From Candidatus Levilactobacillus faecigallinarum (GTDB taxonomy: Bacteria; Bacillota; Bacilli; Lactobacillales; Lactobacillaceae): a stretch of 32,330 nt of DNA. Both the position numbers and the translations under genes were made by a program. The notes below the pieces were generated by a model, which saw only the letters and a program-made list of their open reading frames with translations, was not told where the DNA came from and ran no database searches. The stretch spans positions 1-32,330 of the forward strand of contig DXGJ01000027.1 of the NCBI GenBank assembly GCA_019113985.1, read 5' to 3'. Numbering within the stretch: the stretch's first letter is position 1; every line of letters starts with the position of its first letter. Of this stretch, positions 16,976 through 25,560 are shown piece by piece.

Positions 16976-17905
16976 CTAGTTAGCCTTTCCTGTAATCCGA
17001 ATCCGCGGATCAACGATACCGTAAAGGATATCGGTGACCAGAAGAACCACACACAACATGAAGGAGTAGACGATGGTCAGCCCCATGATGGTTGGGTAGT
17101 CGTTGGTCAGAACGGACTTGACAAATTGTTCACCAATCCCGGGAATCGAGAAGATGTTTTCAACAACCATCGACCCGGTCATGATGTTGACGGCCAGTGG
17201 TCCCACAATGGTAATCAACGGGATCAGACTGTTCCGCAGCGCATGGTGGTAGATCACACCCATGCGACTCAGCCCCTTGGCCTTGGCGAGTTCGATATAA
17301 TCCGAACTCAGCACGTCGACCATTTCGGTTCGCACGAACCGGGCGGACTCGGCCAGCGGTGTGAATGCCAACGCCAACGTTGGGAGGACCGTGTAGCTAA
17401 AGCCACCCCATTCGGCGATTGGGAACCAACCGGCCTTTAACCCTAAGTAGTATTGCAACAGGACGGCTAAAACGAAGGAAGGAATCGAAATCCCTAAGAT
17501 CGACACGATCGTAGCGGTCGTGTCAGCCCAAGTGTTTTGCCGCATGGCCCCGAAGGACCCGATGATGATTCCCACCAGGACCCCGACCAAAATGGCCTGT
17601 AACCCAATCTGCAGTGATGGTTCGATCCGGCTTGAAATCAAGTAGGATACAGGTTGATCACTGAATTGGAAGGATGTCCCGAAGTTCCCCTTAACGGCCC
17701 CTGCTAGGTACAACACGTATTGCTGCCAAACCGGCTTGTCCAGGCCATATTGCTTGTAAATCAACGCAATCTGACTCTGCGACAGCTTAGCTTGGTTGGT
17801 CAACGGCGTCCCTGGCAAAAGCTTCATCAGGAAGAACGTTACGGTAATCACGATGAATAAGGTCAGGATTAGGTAGAAAATCCGTTTTGCTAGGTACTTT
17901 GCCAT
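16976..17905 (-). CDS. oppB: Oligopeptide ABC transporter permease OppB
   Basis: A 309-residue permease with a first membrane span (LILTLFIVITVTFFLMKLLPG), the OppB/DppB mark YKQYGLDKPVWQQY at about residues 50-63, and the EAA loop ELAKAKGLSRMGVIYHHALRN. It ends with LLVTDILYGIVDPRIRI, as expected for the family. I chose ATG 17905: AGAGG lies seven bases before it, and the in-frame TTG at 17920 overlaps that site. A 194-base gap with a hairpin but no obvious promoter separates it from oppA, so it is likely reached by read-through. Confidence 0.95.
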   Translation of the reverse strand: MAKYLAKRIFYLILTLFIVITVTFFLMKLLPGTPLTNQAKLSQSQIALIYKQYGLDKPVWQQYVLYLAGAVKGNFGTSFQFSDQPVSYLISSRIEPSLQIGLQAILVGVLVGIIIGSFGAMRQNTWADTTATIVSILGISIPSFVLAVLLQYYLGLKAGWFPIAEWGGFSYTVLPTLALAFTPLAESARFVRTEMVDVLSSDYIELAKAKGLSRMGVIYHHALRNSLIPLITIVGPLAVNIMTGSMVVENIFSIPGIGEQFVKSVLTNDYPTIMGLTIVYSFMLCVVLLVTDILYGIVDPRIRITGKAN

Positions 17906-18011
17906 TTGCTTACCTCTCAATCAGTAGACTTATTCGTTACCGTTAAGTCTTCAAACTTAACCAACATTAGACGAAAACAACAAGATGATAAATGATTGCT
18001 ATAACATCGAA

Positions 18012-18039
18012 GAGTAAGAATCAGATTCGATTCTTACTC
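18012..18039 (-). other. Strong hairpin without T run between oppA (third copy) and oppB
   Basis: GAGTAAGAATC (18012-18022) and GATTCTTACTC (18029-18039) form an 11-bp perfect stem with a six-base loop. On the minus strand it is followed by TTCGATGTTATAG rather than a T tract. It likely protects the oppA 3' end or gives partial termination, setting binding protein above transporter. A second weak dyad CGCGA/TCGCG lies at 18072-18092. Confidence 0.65.
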
Positions 18040-18099
18040 CCCGATTAAACCTATAAAAAGTCAGGTACCCACGCGATTAAACCACCGTCGCGTTATGCG

Positions 18100-19728
18100 T
18101 TACTTGGCAATGTAAGTCTTACTGAAGTCCCAGTTAGCGCCGGTTGGGAAGTAAATCAATCCCTTGACGTTGGACTTAACCAGTTGGGCCTTACCTTGTT
18201 GGTAGAATGGAATGACACCTTGGTCGTTCAGTAACGTCTTCTGAGCGTCCACTAAGTCGTTCCACCGTGCAGCATCGTTGTTGGCATCTTTCCCGTTGGC
18301 ATTGGCAATATCCTTGTCATACGTCGCGGACTTCCACTTCCCATTGTTGTACGAGTTGTCGGAAGTAAAGAGTTGCAAGAACGAGATCGCATCAGGGAAG
18401 TCAGCACCCCAGGCCGTGGCAACGATATCGAACTGCCCATTTTGAGAACGACTAAGCCGCGTCTTAAATGGTAAGTTTTGGTTCGTCACTTTGACATTTG
18501 GTAACTTCGCCCACTGACTCTGCAGGAATTCTGCGGCACTCTTACCGGCTGGCGTATCGTCAGCCATGAAAGTGAAGGAATAGTTCTTCCGACCGGTCTC
18601 TTTCAAGGCTTGTTGCCACAGTTTCTTAGCCTTCGCTAAGTCCTGGGTCGACGCATCCTTGACGTTGGCGACATCGGAGAAGTCCTTCCCCTTGTAAGAC
18701 ATTAAGCCGGAAGCCACGACACCCTTCGCTGGCGTTGAACCGTCTTCCAAGACCTTGTTGATGAATTGGTTCCGGTTGATGGCCAGTGATAAGGCTTGAC
18801 GCGCCTTCTTGTTCCGCAGCATCGAGTCCTTCTTCTGGTTGATTTCCAGGTAGAAAGTCCCGGCGCTCTTGCGTTCAACGTATTCCTTATCGTTCTTGTA
18901 GTTCTTTGGTTGTTGGCCACTCAAGTAGGTTGCATCCAACTTGCCACTTTGGTATTGACTCAAGGCAGTTTGTGGATCCTTTATCGTCTTGAAGTTGACT
19001 TTCTTCAGTTTAACATTCTTTGCGTTCCAGTAGTTAGCGTTCTTACTCATGGTCCAGTTATCGGAAGTCCCGGTCCAGTAAGTCAGCTTGAATGGTCCGT
19101 TATAAACATTAGCCTGAGCAGTCGTGGCGTACTTCTTACCGTACTTGTCCACGGCCGACTTGCTTTGTGGGAAGAAGGTTGGACTGGCAACCAATGATGG
19201 GAAGTAGCTGGTTGCTTTGTTCAGCGTAACCACGACCTTGTAGTTGCCTTCAGCCTTGATTCCCAGGTTCGAAACGGCTTCCTTACCCTTCATAATCGCG
19301 TTTGCATTCTTAACGGGGGCTAAGAGGTAAGCGTATTGTGAAGCGGTCTTGGGATTGACCGTCCGTTGCCAAGAGTAAACGAAGTCTTTGGCCGTAACGG
19401 CTTTCCCGTTACTCCATTTCGACTTCCGCAAGTTAAAGGTATAGGTTTTTCCATCCTTAGACTTGGTGTAACTCTTCGCAACCCCTGGGGTGACCTTGTT
19501 GTCCTTACCTGCACGTAAGAGTCCCTCACCCGTGTTGTTCATGGTTTCCCCTGAAACGACGTCGGTCGCTTTAGAAATGTCCATGGATGGTAATGACGAG
19601 TTCTCCATCCAGTTCAGCTCTTGGTCCTTAGCTGAGCTCGTCGAAGTCGACGAAGATCCACAGGCTGCCAGCAGCACCGCTGCAAACGATGCGACTGTCC
19701 CTAATTTGACTGCCGATTTGATTTTCAT
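18100..19728 (-). CDS. oppA: Oligopeptide-binding lipoprotein OppA, copy adjacent to oppB
   Basis: A 542-residue solute-binding lipoprotein (SBP family 5) held at the outer face of the membrane. The signal peptide ends in the lipobox LLAACGSS, with the lipid-bearing Cys at residue 23. The family core is clear: GLLRAGKDNKVTPGVAKSY, KDFVYSWQRTVNP, VYNGPFKLTYW and KARQALSLAINRNQF. It is closest to the middle copy (20047-21681), sharing long identical stretches and a near-identical promoter region. ATG 19728 follows AGAGGGG. Peptide preference cannot be read from sequence alone. Confidence 0.94.
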   Translation of the reverse strand: MKIKSAVKLGTVASFAAVLLAACGSSSTSTSSAKDQELNWMENSSLPSMDISKATDVVSGETMNNTGEGLLRAGKDNKVTPGVAKSYTKSKDGKTYTFNLRKSKWSNGKAVTAKDFVYSWQRTVNPKTASQYAYLLAPVKNANAIMKGKEAVSNLGIKAEGNYKVVVTLNKATSYFPSLVASPTFFPQSKSAVDKYGKKYATTAQANVYNGPFKLTYWTGTSDNWTMSKNANYWNAKNVKLKKVNFKTIKDPQTALSQYQSGKLDATYLSGQQPKNYKNDKEYVERKSAGTFYLEINQKKDSMLRNKKARQALSLAINRNQFINKVLEDGSTPAKGVVASGLMSYKGKDFSDVANVKDASTQDLAKAKKLWQQALKETGRKNYSFTFMADDTPAGKSAAEFLQSQWAKLPNVKVTNQNLPFKTRLSRSQNGQFDIVATAWGADFPDAISFLQLFTSDNSYNNGKWKSATYDKDIANANGKDANNDAARWNDLVDAQKTLLNDQGVIPFYQQGKAQLVKSNVKGLIYFPTGANWDFSKTYIAK

Positions 19729-19779
19729 AACGTAAATCCAACCCCTCTTATCCAGGTTGCACGGAATAAATAAACAACC

Positions 19780-19826
19780 TCAAATTTGATGGTTCCAATT
19801 GTATATTAGAAAATCATTAAAATCAA
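19780..19826 (-). promoter_or_regulatory. Promoter and start-site palindrome of third oppA
   Basis: TTGATT (19826-19821), a 17-base spacer and TACAAT (19803-19798). The 10-bp palindrome TCAAATTTGA (19780-19789) sits at the predicted start of transcription and is conserved at the same spot before the second oppA. Confidence 0.7.
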
Positions 19827-19998
19827 TGGTAATGTTTAATTTATTTAAAAGGCGGTTTAAGAATCCTTGATTTAACGGCGTTCCTTGAGGAAAAATTAAA
19901 ATCTGATTTCACATCTTAAGTGTATTTAATCTCACTATTTTGTATACCATATACAGAAAAGGGACCGTTTTCATCCCTAATTATTCACCCTTATCGCC

Positions 19999-20034
19999 AA
20001 AAATCTCGCCGTTCATGAACGAGCGACGAGATTT
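19999..20034 (-). terminator. Terminator after the second oppA
   Basis: AAATCTCG (20001-20008) and CGAGATTT (20027-20034) form the outer stem around a GTTCATGAAC dyad, followed by T's on the minus strand. It lies 12 bases past the stop of the gene ending at 20047. Confidence 0.8.
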
Positions 20035-20046
20035 GACGTTCCCACA

Positions 20047-21681
20047 TTATTTTGCAATGTAGGCCTTACTGAAGTCCCAGTTAGCGCCGGTTGGGAAGTA
20101 GATGATTCCCTTCACGTTCGACTTAACCAGCTGTGGCTTGGCTTGTTGATAGATTGGGATGATTCCTTGGTCGTTCATCAACGTCTTCTCGGCGTTAACC
20201 AGGTCGTTCCAACGAGCGGATTCGTTGTTGGCGTCTTGGTTGTTGGCCTTGTCGATGTCGTTGTCGTAAGCCGTAGACTTCCATTTCCCGTTGTTGTACG
20301 AGTTTCCGGAAGTGAACAGGGACAGGAACGAGATTGGATCGGCGAAGTCAGCGCCCCAGCCAGAGACGACGGCATCGAATTGCCCGTTCTGAGAACGACT
20401 CAACCGCGTCTTGAATGGTAAGTTCGAGTTGGTGATCTTCAGGCCTGGTAACTTGGTCCACTGACTCTGAACGAACTCGGTCGCGTTCTTACCAGCCGGC
20501 GTATCGTCGGCGGTCAGCGTTAAGCTCACACTCGACTTACCGGTCTCCTTCAAAGCTTCCTTCCATAACTTCTTGGCCTTGGCTAAGTTGTAGGATGAGC
20601 CATCCGTGGTCTTCGCAGCTTCGGCGAAGTCGGTGCCCTTGTAGGAAGCTAATCCGGTTGAAACGTACCCGTTAGCGACCTTCGAACCATCTTGCAAGAC
20701 CTTGTTGACGAACTGGTTCCGGTTGATGGCCAATGATAAGGCCTTCCGGGCTTTGGTGTTCTTCAAGATGGCTTGCTTCTTCTCGTTCAGTTCGATGTAG
20801 AAGGTCGAAGCCCCCTGCCGAACCACGTAGTTCTTGCTGTTCTTGTAGTTCTTAGGTTGTTGGCCACTCAGGTAGGTCACATCCAGCTTGCCCCGCTGGT
20901 ACTGACTCAGAGCGGTTTGAGGATCCTTGACCGTCTTGAAGTTGATTTTCTTTAACTTGACGTTCTTGGCGTTCCAGTAATTCGAGTTCTTACTTAACGT
21001 CCAGTTGTCGGAAGTCCCGGTCCAGTAAGTTAACTTGAACGGTCCGTTATAAACGTTGGAAGCGGCGTCCGTGGCGTACTTCTTACCGTACTTCTGAACC
21101 ACCGACTTGTTTTGCGGGTAGAACGTTGGGTTGGCCACCAGGGCTGGGAAGTAGTTCGTTGCCTTGGTCAGGGTGACCACAACCTTGTAGTTGCCCTCGG
21201 CCTTGATACCTAAGCTGGAAACGGCCTTCTTGCCCTTCATGATGGCGTTGGCGTTCTTAACCTGAGCGAACAGGTAAGCGTACTGTGAAGCGGTCTTGGG
21301 GTTCACGGTGCGTTGCCAGGAATAAACGAAATCTTTGGCGGTTACTGCATCACCGTTACTCCATTTAGACTTCCGTAAGTTGAAGGTATAGGTCTTCCCA
21401 TCCTTCGACTTGGTATAGCTCTTGGCAACCCCCGGATGGGTCTTACTGTTCTTGCCCATTCGGAGTAACCCTTCGTTGGTGTTGTTCAGGGTTTCACCGG
21501 AAACCACGTCGGTCGCCGTTGAGATGTTCATGGATGGTAACGCGGAAGACTCCATCCAGTTTAACGTTTGATCCTTGGCGGCACTGCTACTACTGCTTGA
21601 CGATGAGGACCCACAAGCAGCTAACAAAACTGCCGCAAACGTCGCCACCGTCCCTAACTTTACTGCTGAATTAATTTTCAT
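20047..21681 (-). CDS. oppA: Oligopeptide-binding lipoprotein OppA, middle copy
   Basis: A 544-residue SBP family 5 lipoprotein with lipobox LLAACGSS (Cys23) followed by a longer serine run. It aligns with the third copy along its whole length with few gaps and shares its promoter layout, which suggests the more recent of the two duplications. Differences concentrate in the mature domain around residues 270-400 (for example GASTFYIELNEKKQAILKNT versus SAGTFYLEINQKKDSMLRNK), so ligand range may differ. ATG 21681 follows AGAGAGG. It has its own promoter and terminator and can be expressed as a single message. Confidence 0.93.
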   Translation of the reverse strand: MKINSAVKLGTVATFAAVLLAACGSSSSSSSSSAAKDQTLNWMESSALPSMNISTATDVVSGETLNNTNEGLLRMGKNSKTHPGVAKSYTKSKDGKTYTFNLRKSKWSNGDAVTAKDFVYSWQRTVNPKTASQYAYLFAQVKNANAIMKGKKAVSSLGIKAEGNYKVVVTLTKATNYFPALVANPTFYPQNKSVVQKYGKKYATDAASNVYNGPFKLTYWTGTSDNWTLSKNSNYWNAKNVKLKKINFKTVKDPQTALSQYQRGKLDVTYLSGQQPKNYKNSKNYVVRQGASTFYIELNEKKQAILKNTKARKALSLAINRNQFVNKVLQDGSKVANGYVSTGLASYKGTDFAEAAKTTDGSSYNLAKAKKLWKEALKETGKSSVSLTLTADDTPAGKNATEFVQSQWTKLPGLKITNSNLPFKTRLSRSQNGQFDAVVSGWGADFADPISFLSLFTSGNSYNNGKWKSTAYDNDIDKANNQDANNESARWNDLVNAEKTLMNDQGIIPIYQQAKPQLVKSNVKGIIYFPTGANWDFSKAYIAK

Positions 21682-21735
21682 TTATACCCAACCTCTCTTG
21701 CTCCTTGGCTAAATGTGAAATGACTTAAAACAACC

Positions 21736-21782
21736 TCAAATTTGATGATTCCAATCATATATTAGAAAACAATTAAAATCAA
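21736..21782 (-). promoter_or_regulatory. Promoter and start-site palindrome of second oppA
   Basis: TTGATT (21782-21777), a 17-base spacer and TATGAT (21759-21754), with the TCAAATTTGA palindrome (21736-21745) at the predicted start site, as in the third copy. Confidence 0.72.
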
Positions 21783-21860
21783 TAGTAATATTTAATTTTT
21801 GTAGCTCAGTTAAGCAAATATGTTACCAAACCGGCAAAACAATATGAGAAAATGATAAGC

Positions 21861-21907
21861 AAAAGGGAACCACCAACGCCATTCAGACGCTGATCGTCCC
21901 CTTTTTT
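21861..21907 (-). terminator. Imperfect terminator after the first oppA
   Basis: AAAAGGGAAC and the CGTCCCCTTTT side pair imperfectly around an AACGCC/GACGCT-like inner stem using G-U pairs. On the minus strand the hairpin is followed by TTTTGCTTATC, a modest T run, so termination may be partial. Confidence 0.6.
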
Positions 21908-21999
21908 GGGTATTTGCCGGTAAAAAATTTCAAGTGCCCACACATGATTTTACCGACACAATTAATTCGTTTACTTAAATAACCTGTGAAACCAGAAAT

Positions 22000-23631
22000 C
22001 TATTTGTTGGCGATGTAGGTCTTGCTGAAGTCCCAGTTGGAACTAACTGGGAAGTAGACCAGGTTCTTCACGTTGGACTTAACCAACTGTGGCTTACCCG
22101 GTTGGTAAATCGGGATGACCCCTTGGTCGTTCATCAGCGTCTTCTGAGCGTCGACCAGGTTCTGCCACCGTTTAGCTGGGTTATTCGCATTGGTCGTGGT
22201 GGCGTCCTTGATGTCCTTGTCGTAAGTTGCGGACTTCCAGCCACCATTGTTGTAGGAGGCGTCAGACGTGAACAGCGACAGGTCGGTGATTGGGTCTGGG
22301 AAGTCAGCGCCCCAGAGCGTGACCACGGCGTCAAAATCGTGACTCGCCGAACGGGCTAACCGCGTCTTGTAAGGCAGATTCGAGTTCGTCACCTTGAAGT
22401 TTGGCAGCTTGGACCACTGACTCTGCACGTACTCGGTGGTGCTCTTGCCGACCGGCGTATCGTCGGCCAATAGCGTCAAGGCGTAACTCTTGCGACCAGT
22501 TTCCTTTAAAGCCTGGTTCCACAATTTCTTCGCCTTGGCTAAGTTGTAATCTGTAGCGGACGAAACGGCGGCTTCCTTGGCGAAGTCCTTGCCATTCCGC
22601 ACTGCTAAGCCGGTGGTAACAAAGCCGGTTGGGACCTTCGAGCCATCGTCTAAGACCTTGTTGACGAACTGGTCCCGGTTGATCACCATGGACAGGGCTT
22701 GCCGCGCCTTCTTATTCTTCAACATGGTGTCCTTGCGTTGGTTCAATTCGATGTACGCAATCGATGACCCGTTTCGAGAGTAGTAGTTCTTACTGCTCTT
22801 GTAGTTCTTCGGCTGTTGACCACTCAGGTAGGTGGCGTCCAGCTTGCCGCTCTGGTATTGGCTCAATGCGGTCTGGGGATCCTTGACGGTGTTGAACTTC
22901 ACGTGTTGTAACTTCACGTTTTTGGCATCCCAGTAGTTCTTGTTCTTGGACAAGGTCCAGTTATCCGACGTCCCGGTCCAGTAGGTCAGCTTGAAGGCCC
23001 CGTTGTAGACGCTGTTCTTGGCATTCGTCCCGTATTTCTTGCCTAGCTTGGTTACCACGGACTTGTTCTGTGGGAAGAAGCTGGTTTGGGCGACCAACGT
23101 TGGGAAGTAGCTGACGGGGTGCGTCAAGGTCACGACCACCTTGTAGTTGCCCACGGCCTTGATGCCCAATGCTGAGACGGGCTTTTTCCCCTTCATGACC
23201 GCGTTGGCGTTCTGCACATCGCCATAGAGGTATGCGTATTGTGACCCGGTCTTGGGGTTGACGGTGCGTTGCCAACCAAAAACGAAATCTTTGGCGGTTA
23301 CCTGGTCACCGTTACTCCATTTAGACTTCCGTAAGTTGAAGGTGTAAGTCTTCCCGTCCTTCGACTTGGTGTAGCTCTTGGCCACGCCGGGGTAAGTCTT
23401 GCTGTCCTTACCGAACTTTAAGAGCCCCTGGCTGGTGTTGTTGATGGTCTCACCAGAAACCACATCGGTGGCCTTCGACGGGTCCATGGTTGGTAAGGCC
23501 GAAGCCTCCATCCAATTCAACGTCTGATCCTTGGCTTGACTGGTACTACTGGAAGAGCTTCCACAGGCCGCTAATAAAATCGCGGAGAATGTGGCAACCG
23601 TCCCCAGCTTAAAAACTGAAGATACTTTCAT
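22000..23631 (-). CDS. oppA: Oligopeptide-binding lipoprotein OppA, first and most diverged copy
   Basis: A 543-residue SBP family 5 lipoprotein with lipobox LLAACGSS (Cys23). The overall order matches the other two copies, but substitutions are scattered more widely (for example KDFVFGWQRTVNPKTGSQYA, LTHPVSYFPTLVAQTSFFPQ, and an extra C-terminal residue). Its promoter hexamers match the others, but the palindrome at the start site does not, so control may differ. ATG 23631 follows GAGGGG. Together the three copies can feed one OppBCDF complex with different peptide pools; this is inference from gene order. Confidence 0.93.
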   Translation of the reverse strand: MKVSSVFKLGTVATFSAILLAACGSSSSSTSQAKDQTLNWMEASALPTMDPSKATDVVSGETINNTSQGLLKFGKDSKTYPGVAKSYTKSKDGKTYTFNLRKSKWSNGDQVTAKDFVFGWQRTVNPKTGSQYAYLYGDVQNANAVMKGKKPVSALGIKAVGNYKVVVTLTHPVSYFPTLVAQTSFFPQNKSVVTKLGKKYGTNAKNSVYNGAFKLTYWTGTSDNWTLSKNKNYWDAKNVKLQHVKFNTVKDPQTALSQYQSGKLDATYLSGQQPKNYKSSKNYYSRNGSSIAYIELNQRKDTMLKNKKARQALSMVINRDQFVNKVLDDGSKVPTGFVTTGLAVRNGKDFAKEAAVSSATDYNLAKAKKLWNQALKETGRKSYALTLLADDTPVGKSTTEYVQSQWSKLPNFKVTNSNLPYKTRLARSASHDFDAVVTLWGADFPDPITDLSLFTSDASYNNGGWKSATYDKDIKDATTTNANNPAKRWQNLVDAQKTLMNDQGVIPIYQPGKPQLVKSNVKNLVYFPVSSNWDFSKTYIANK

Positions 23632-23658
23632 CTAATCCAACCCCTCGTATGTAAATAT

Positions 23659-23712
23659 GTGAAACAATTTGTGTGCACAAGCCATCATAGGTTAAAGATA
23701 GATTAGAATCAA
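23659..23712 (-). promoter_or_regulatory. Promoter of first oppA with distinct dyad
   Basis: TTGATT (23712-23707), a 17-base spacer and TATGAT (23689-23684). Near the predicted start lies the dyad TTGTG-TG-CACAA (about 23669-23680), in place of the TCAAATTTGA palindrome of the other copies. Confidence 0.7.
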
Positions 23713-24100
23713 TAGGCATTTTTAATATTTTTGCCATTTATTTGCTGCATTTGCTGGAATTTTCATGATTTTTATACAATTAGTCAACTCGCAAAGAATT
23801 TGCAACGATAACTATTCGCAGGTATTTAAAAAATCCTTTAAAGCTTAATTCATTAGCGTTCTCAGAATAAACTCGTTTATTTATTTTCTGAAAACAAGCT
23901 TATTTCTTCTCACTGCTAGCTGGTGTAGGCCTAGTTTTGTAACGAAAATCCGGCAGAAAATTTTATCATTTTTTTGCCATACAGGCTTCAACATGCCAAC
24001 TTCTTCAAACAAAAATCGACATTGGGGCATGGCCTTCAGCGTGCTTAGATGGTGGATGGTCACCGCCCAGCCGCTCCCGTAACCGTCAAGGCCCTAAAAA

Positions 24101-24109
24101 TGGTATACT
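24101..24109 (+). promoter_or_regulatory. Extended -10 promoter of hflX
   Basis: TGG followed by TATACT (24104-24109), 33 bases before the TTG start. The -35 is poor. Confidence 0.6.
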
Positions 24110-24142
24110 TGCTCCATAAACCCAATGAGGAGGGTGATTTTA

Positions 24143-25426
24143 TTGGACGAAACGCCTAAAACACCAGTCATTACCATCGGTTTAAACGGTGGTCAAGCAA
24201 CCTTCGACTATGCGATGGAAGAATTAAAGGCCTTAGTTGAGGCCAACAACATGACCGTGGTCGAGCAAGTTCAACAGGCCTTGCCGAAACCCAACCCCGG
24301 GACCTACTTCGGAACCGGGAAGGTAGAAGAACTGGCAACCATCGTAGCCGATGACGGCGTTGATACCGTCGTGGTCAACGATGAACTGACGCCTAGTCAG
24401 ATTCGGAACCTCGAGGCGGGTACCAAAGCGCGGATCATCGACCGGACCGGACTGATTCTGGAAATCTTCGCCAACCGGGCCCAATCACGGGAAGCCAAGC
24501 TCCAAGTCCAACTCGCGATGCTCCAGTACCAACTGCCCCGTTTGCACACCAGCGCTTCCCAACGGCTGGACCAACAAGGTGGCGGTGGCGGCCTAGCCAA
24601 CCGTGGTGCCGGTGAATCCCAGACCGAAATGAGTCGGCGGACCATCGAGCGCTCGATCAACCACGTGAACCACGAGTTGAAAGAAATCAAACAAGCGGCC
24701 GATACCCAACGGGCACAACGGGAACGAAACGAACTGCCTTCCGTTGCCCTGGTCGGGTACACCAACGCTGGTAAATCGACCCTGATGAACGCACTGGTCA
24801 AGCGCTTCGGTAAGAACGAGGACAAGCAGGTCTTCGTTAAGAACATGCTGTTTGCCACCCTGGACACCAGCGTGCGCCAGTTAATCTTCCCCGACCAAAA
24901 GAAACTACTCTTGAGTGACACGGTCGGGTTCGTCAGCCAACTACCGACCAACCTGGTCAAGGCCTTTCGTTCCACGCTGTCCGAAGCAGCCAATGCCGAC
25001 CTATTAATCCAGGTGGTCGACTACGCCGACGTCAACCGCGATGCCATGATGGCGACCACGGAAGAAACCTTACAAGAAATTGGCGTGACGGATGTGCCGA
25101 TGATTACGGTCTTCAACAAGGCTGACCTGACGTCAGCAACCTACCCCAGCCGGGCGGGTGACCAACTGATCATCTCCGCTAACGACGACGCCTCAATTGA
25201 TATGCTGGTGCAAACCATGAAGGAAAAGGTCTTCCACAACTACGTGACGGCCAACTTCCTGATTCCGTTCGATGCCGGTGATGTTGTGGCTTACATGAAC
25301 GACCACAATAACGTCCTTTCAACGGACTACGAGGCCAACGGGACGGCACTCCGGGTCGAACTCCCCGATGCCGATTTCAACCGCTTCAAGCAGTACGTGG
25401 TCACCACGCCAGCCCCTGAAGAATAG
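24143..25426 (+). CDS. hflX: Ribosome-associated GTPase HflX
   Basis: A 427-residue GTPase that binds the 50S subunit and splits stalled or hibernating ribosomes under stress. The N-terminal HflX domain contains NPGTYFGTGKVEEL (51-64) and VNDELTPSQIRNLE (78-91). The linker has the hallmark glycine run and GAGESQTE (155-162). G motifs are G1 GYTNAGKST at 205-213, G3 DTVGF at 259-263 and G4 NKAD at 325-328. I chose TTG 24143 because GAGGAGG lies about nine bases before it; ATG 24125 would place the start inside the binding site. It is transcribed alone, away from the opp operon. Confidence 0.95.
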   Translation: MDETPKTPVITIGLNGGQATFDYAMEELKALVEANNMTVVEQVQQALPKPNPGTYFGTGKVEELATIVADDGVDTVVVNDELTPSQIRNLEAGTKARIIDRTGLILEIFANRAQSREAKLQVQLAMLQYQLPRLHTSASQRLDQQGGGGGLANRGAGESQTEMSRRTIERSINHVNHELKEIKQAADTQRAQRERNELPSVALVGYTNAGKSTLMNALVKRFGKNEDKQVFVKNMLFATLDTSVRQLIFPDQKKLLLSDTVGFVSQLPTNLVKAFRSTLSEAANADLLIQVVDYADVNRDAMMATTEETLQEIGVTDVPMITVFNKADLTSATYPSRAGDQLIISANDDASIDMLVQTMKEKVFHNYVTANFLIPFDAGDVVAYMNDHNNVLSTDYEANGTALRVELPDADFNRFKQYVVTTPAPEE

Positions 25427-25448
25427 TCATTCGTATTGTCATCAAAAA

Positions 25449-25481
25449 CAGCCGTTCACCTTTGCGTGAGCGGCTGCTTTT
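25449..25481 (+). terminator. Terminator of hflX
   Basis: CAGCCGTTCAC (25449-25459) and GTGAGCGGCTG (25466-25476) form an 11-bp stem with one G-T pair and a six-base loop, followed by CTTTTGTGTG. The T run is short. Confidence 0.75.
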
Positions 25482-25511
25482 GTGTGTCGAGATAATCGTT
25501 GCCCCCCGCGC

Positions 25512-25547
25512 AAAAACGGCCCCTTCCCGCAGGAAGAGACCGCTTTT
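25512..25547 (-). terminator. Terminator of the amino acid ABC operon
   Basis: On the minus strand AGCGGTCTCTTCC pairs with GGAAGGGGCCG around TGCG and is followed by TTTTT. It sits 14 bases past the stop at 25561. Confidence 0.8.
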
Positions 25548-25560
25548 CGTCAAATCTGGA

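Larger units (their letters stand above)
19729..20046. other. Leader and upstream region between the second and third oppA
   Basis: 318 bases, the same length as the gap between the first and second oppA. It contains the terminator of the second copy and the promoter and start-site palindrome of the third. No gene is seen. Confidence 0.6.
21682..21999. other. Leader and upstream region between the first and second oppA
   Basis: 318 bases without a gene: promoter and palindrome of the second oppA near 21736-21782, an A/T-rich stretch, and a hairpin at about 21861-21907 after the first oppA. Confidence 0.6.
23632..24142. other. Intergenic region between oppA (first copy) and hflX
   Basis: 511 bases between divergent genes. 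It contains the oppA promoter near 23684-23712, a CodY-box-like sequence at 23882-23896, and the hflX extended -10 at 24101-24109. The middle (about 23720-24060) is A/T-rich in part and has no convincing gene; a 60-codon minus-strand frame at 23881-24063 lacks a binding site. Confidence 0.6.

Noticed and set aside
23881..24063. 60-codon minus-strand frame in the oppA-hflX gap
   Set aside because: No ribosome binding site and no recognisable features, and the composition is like that of the surrounding non-coding DNA.
24020..24070. Possible rRNA-like fragment (TTAGATGGTGGATGG)
   Set aside because: Only a short resemblance to the start of 23S rRNA; neighbouring bases do not match and there is no structure.
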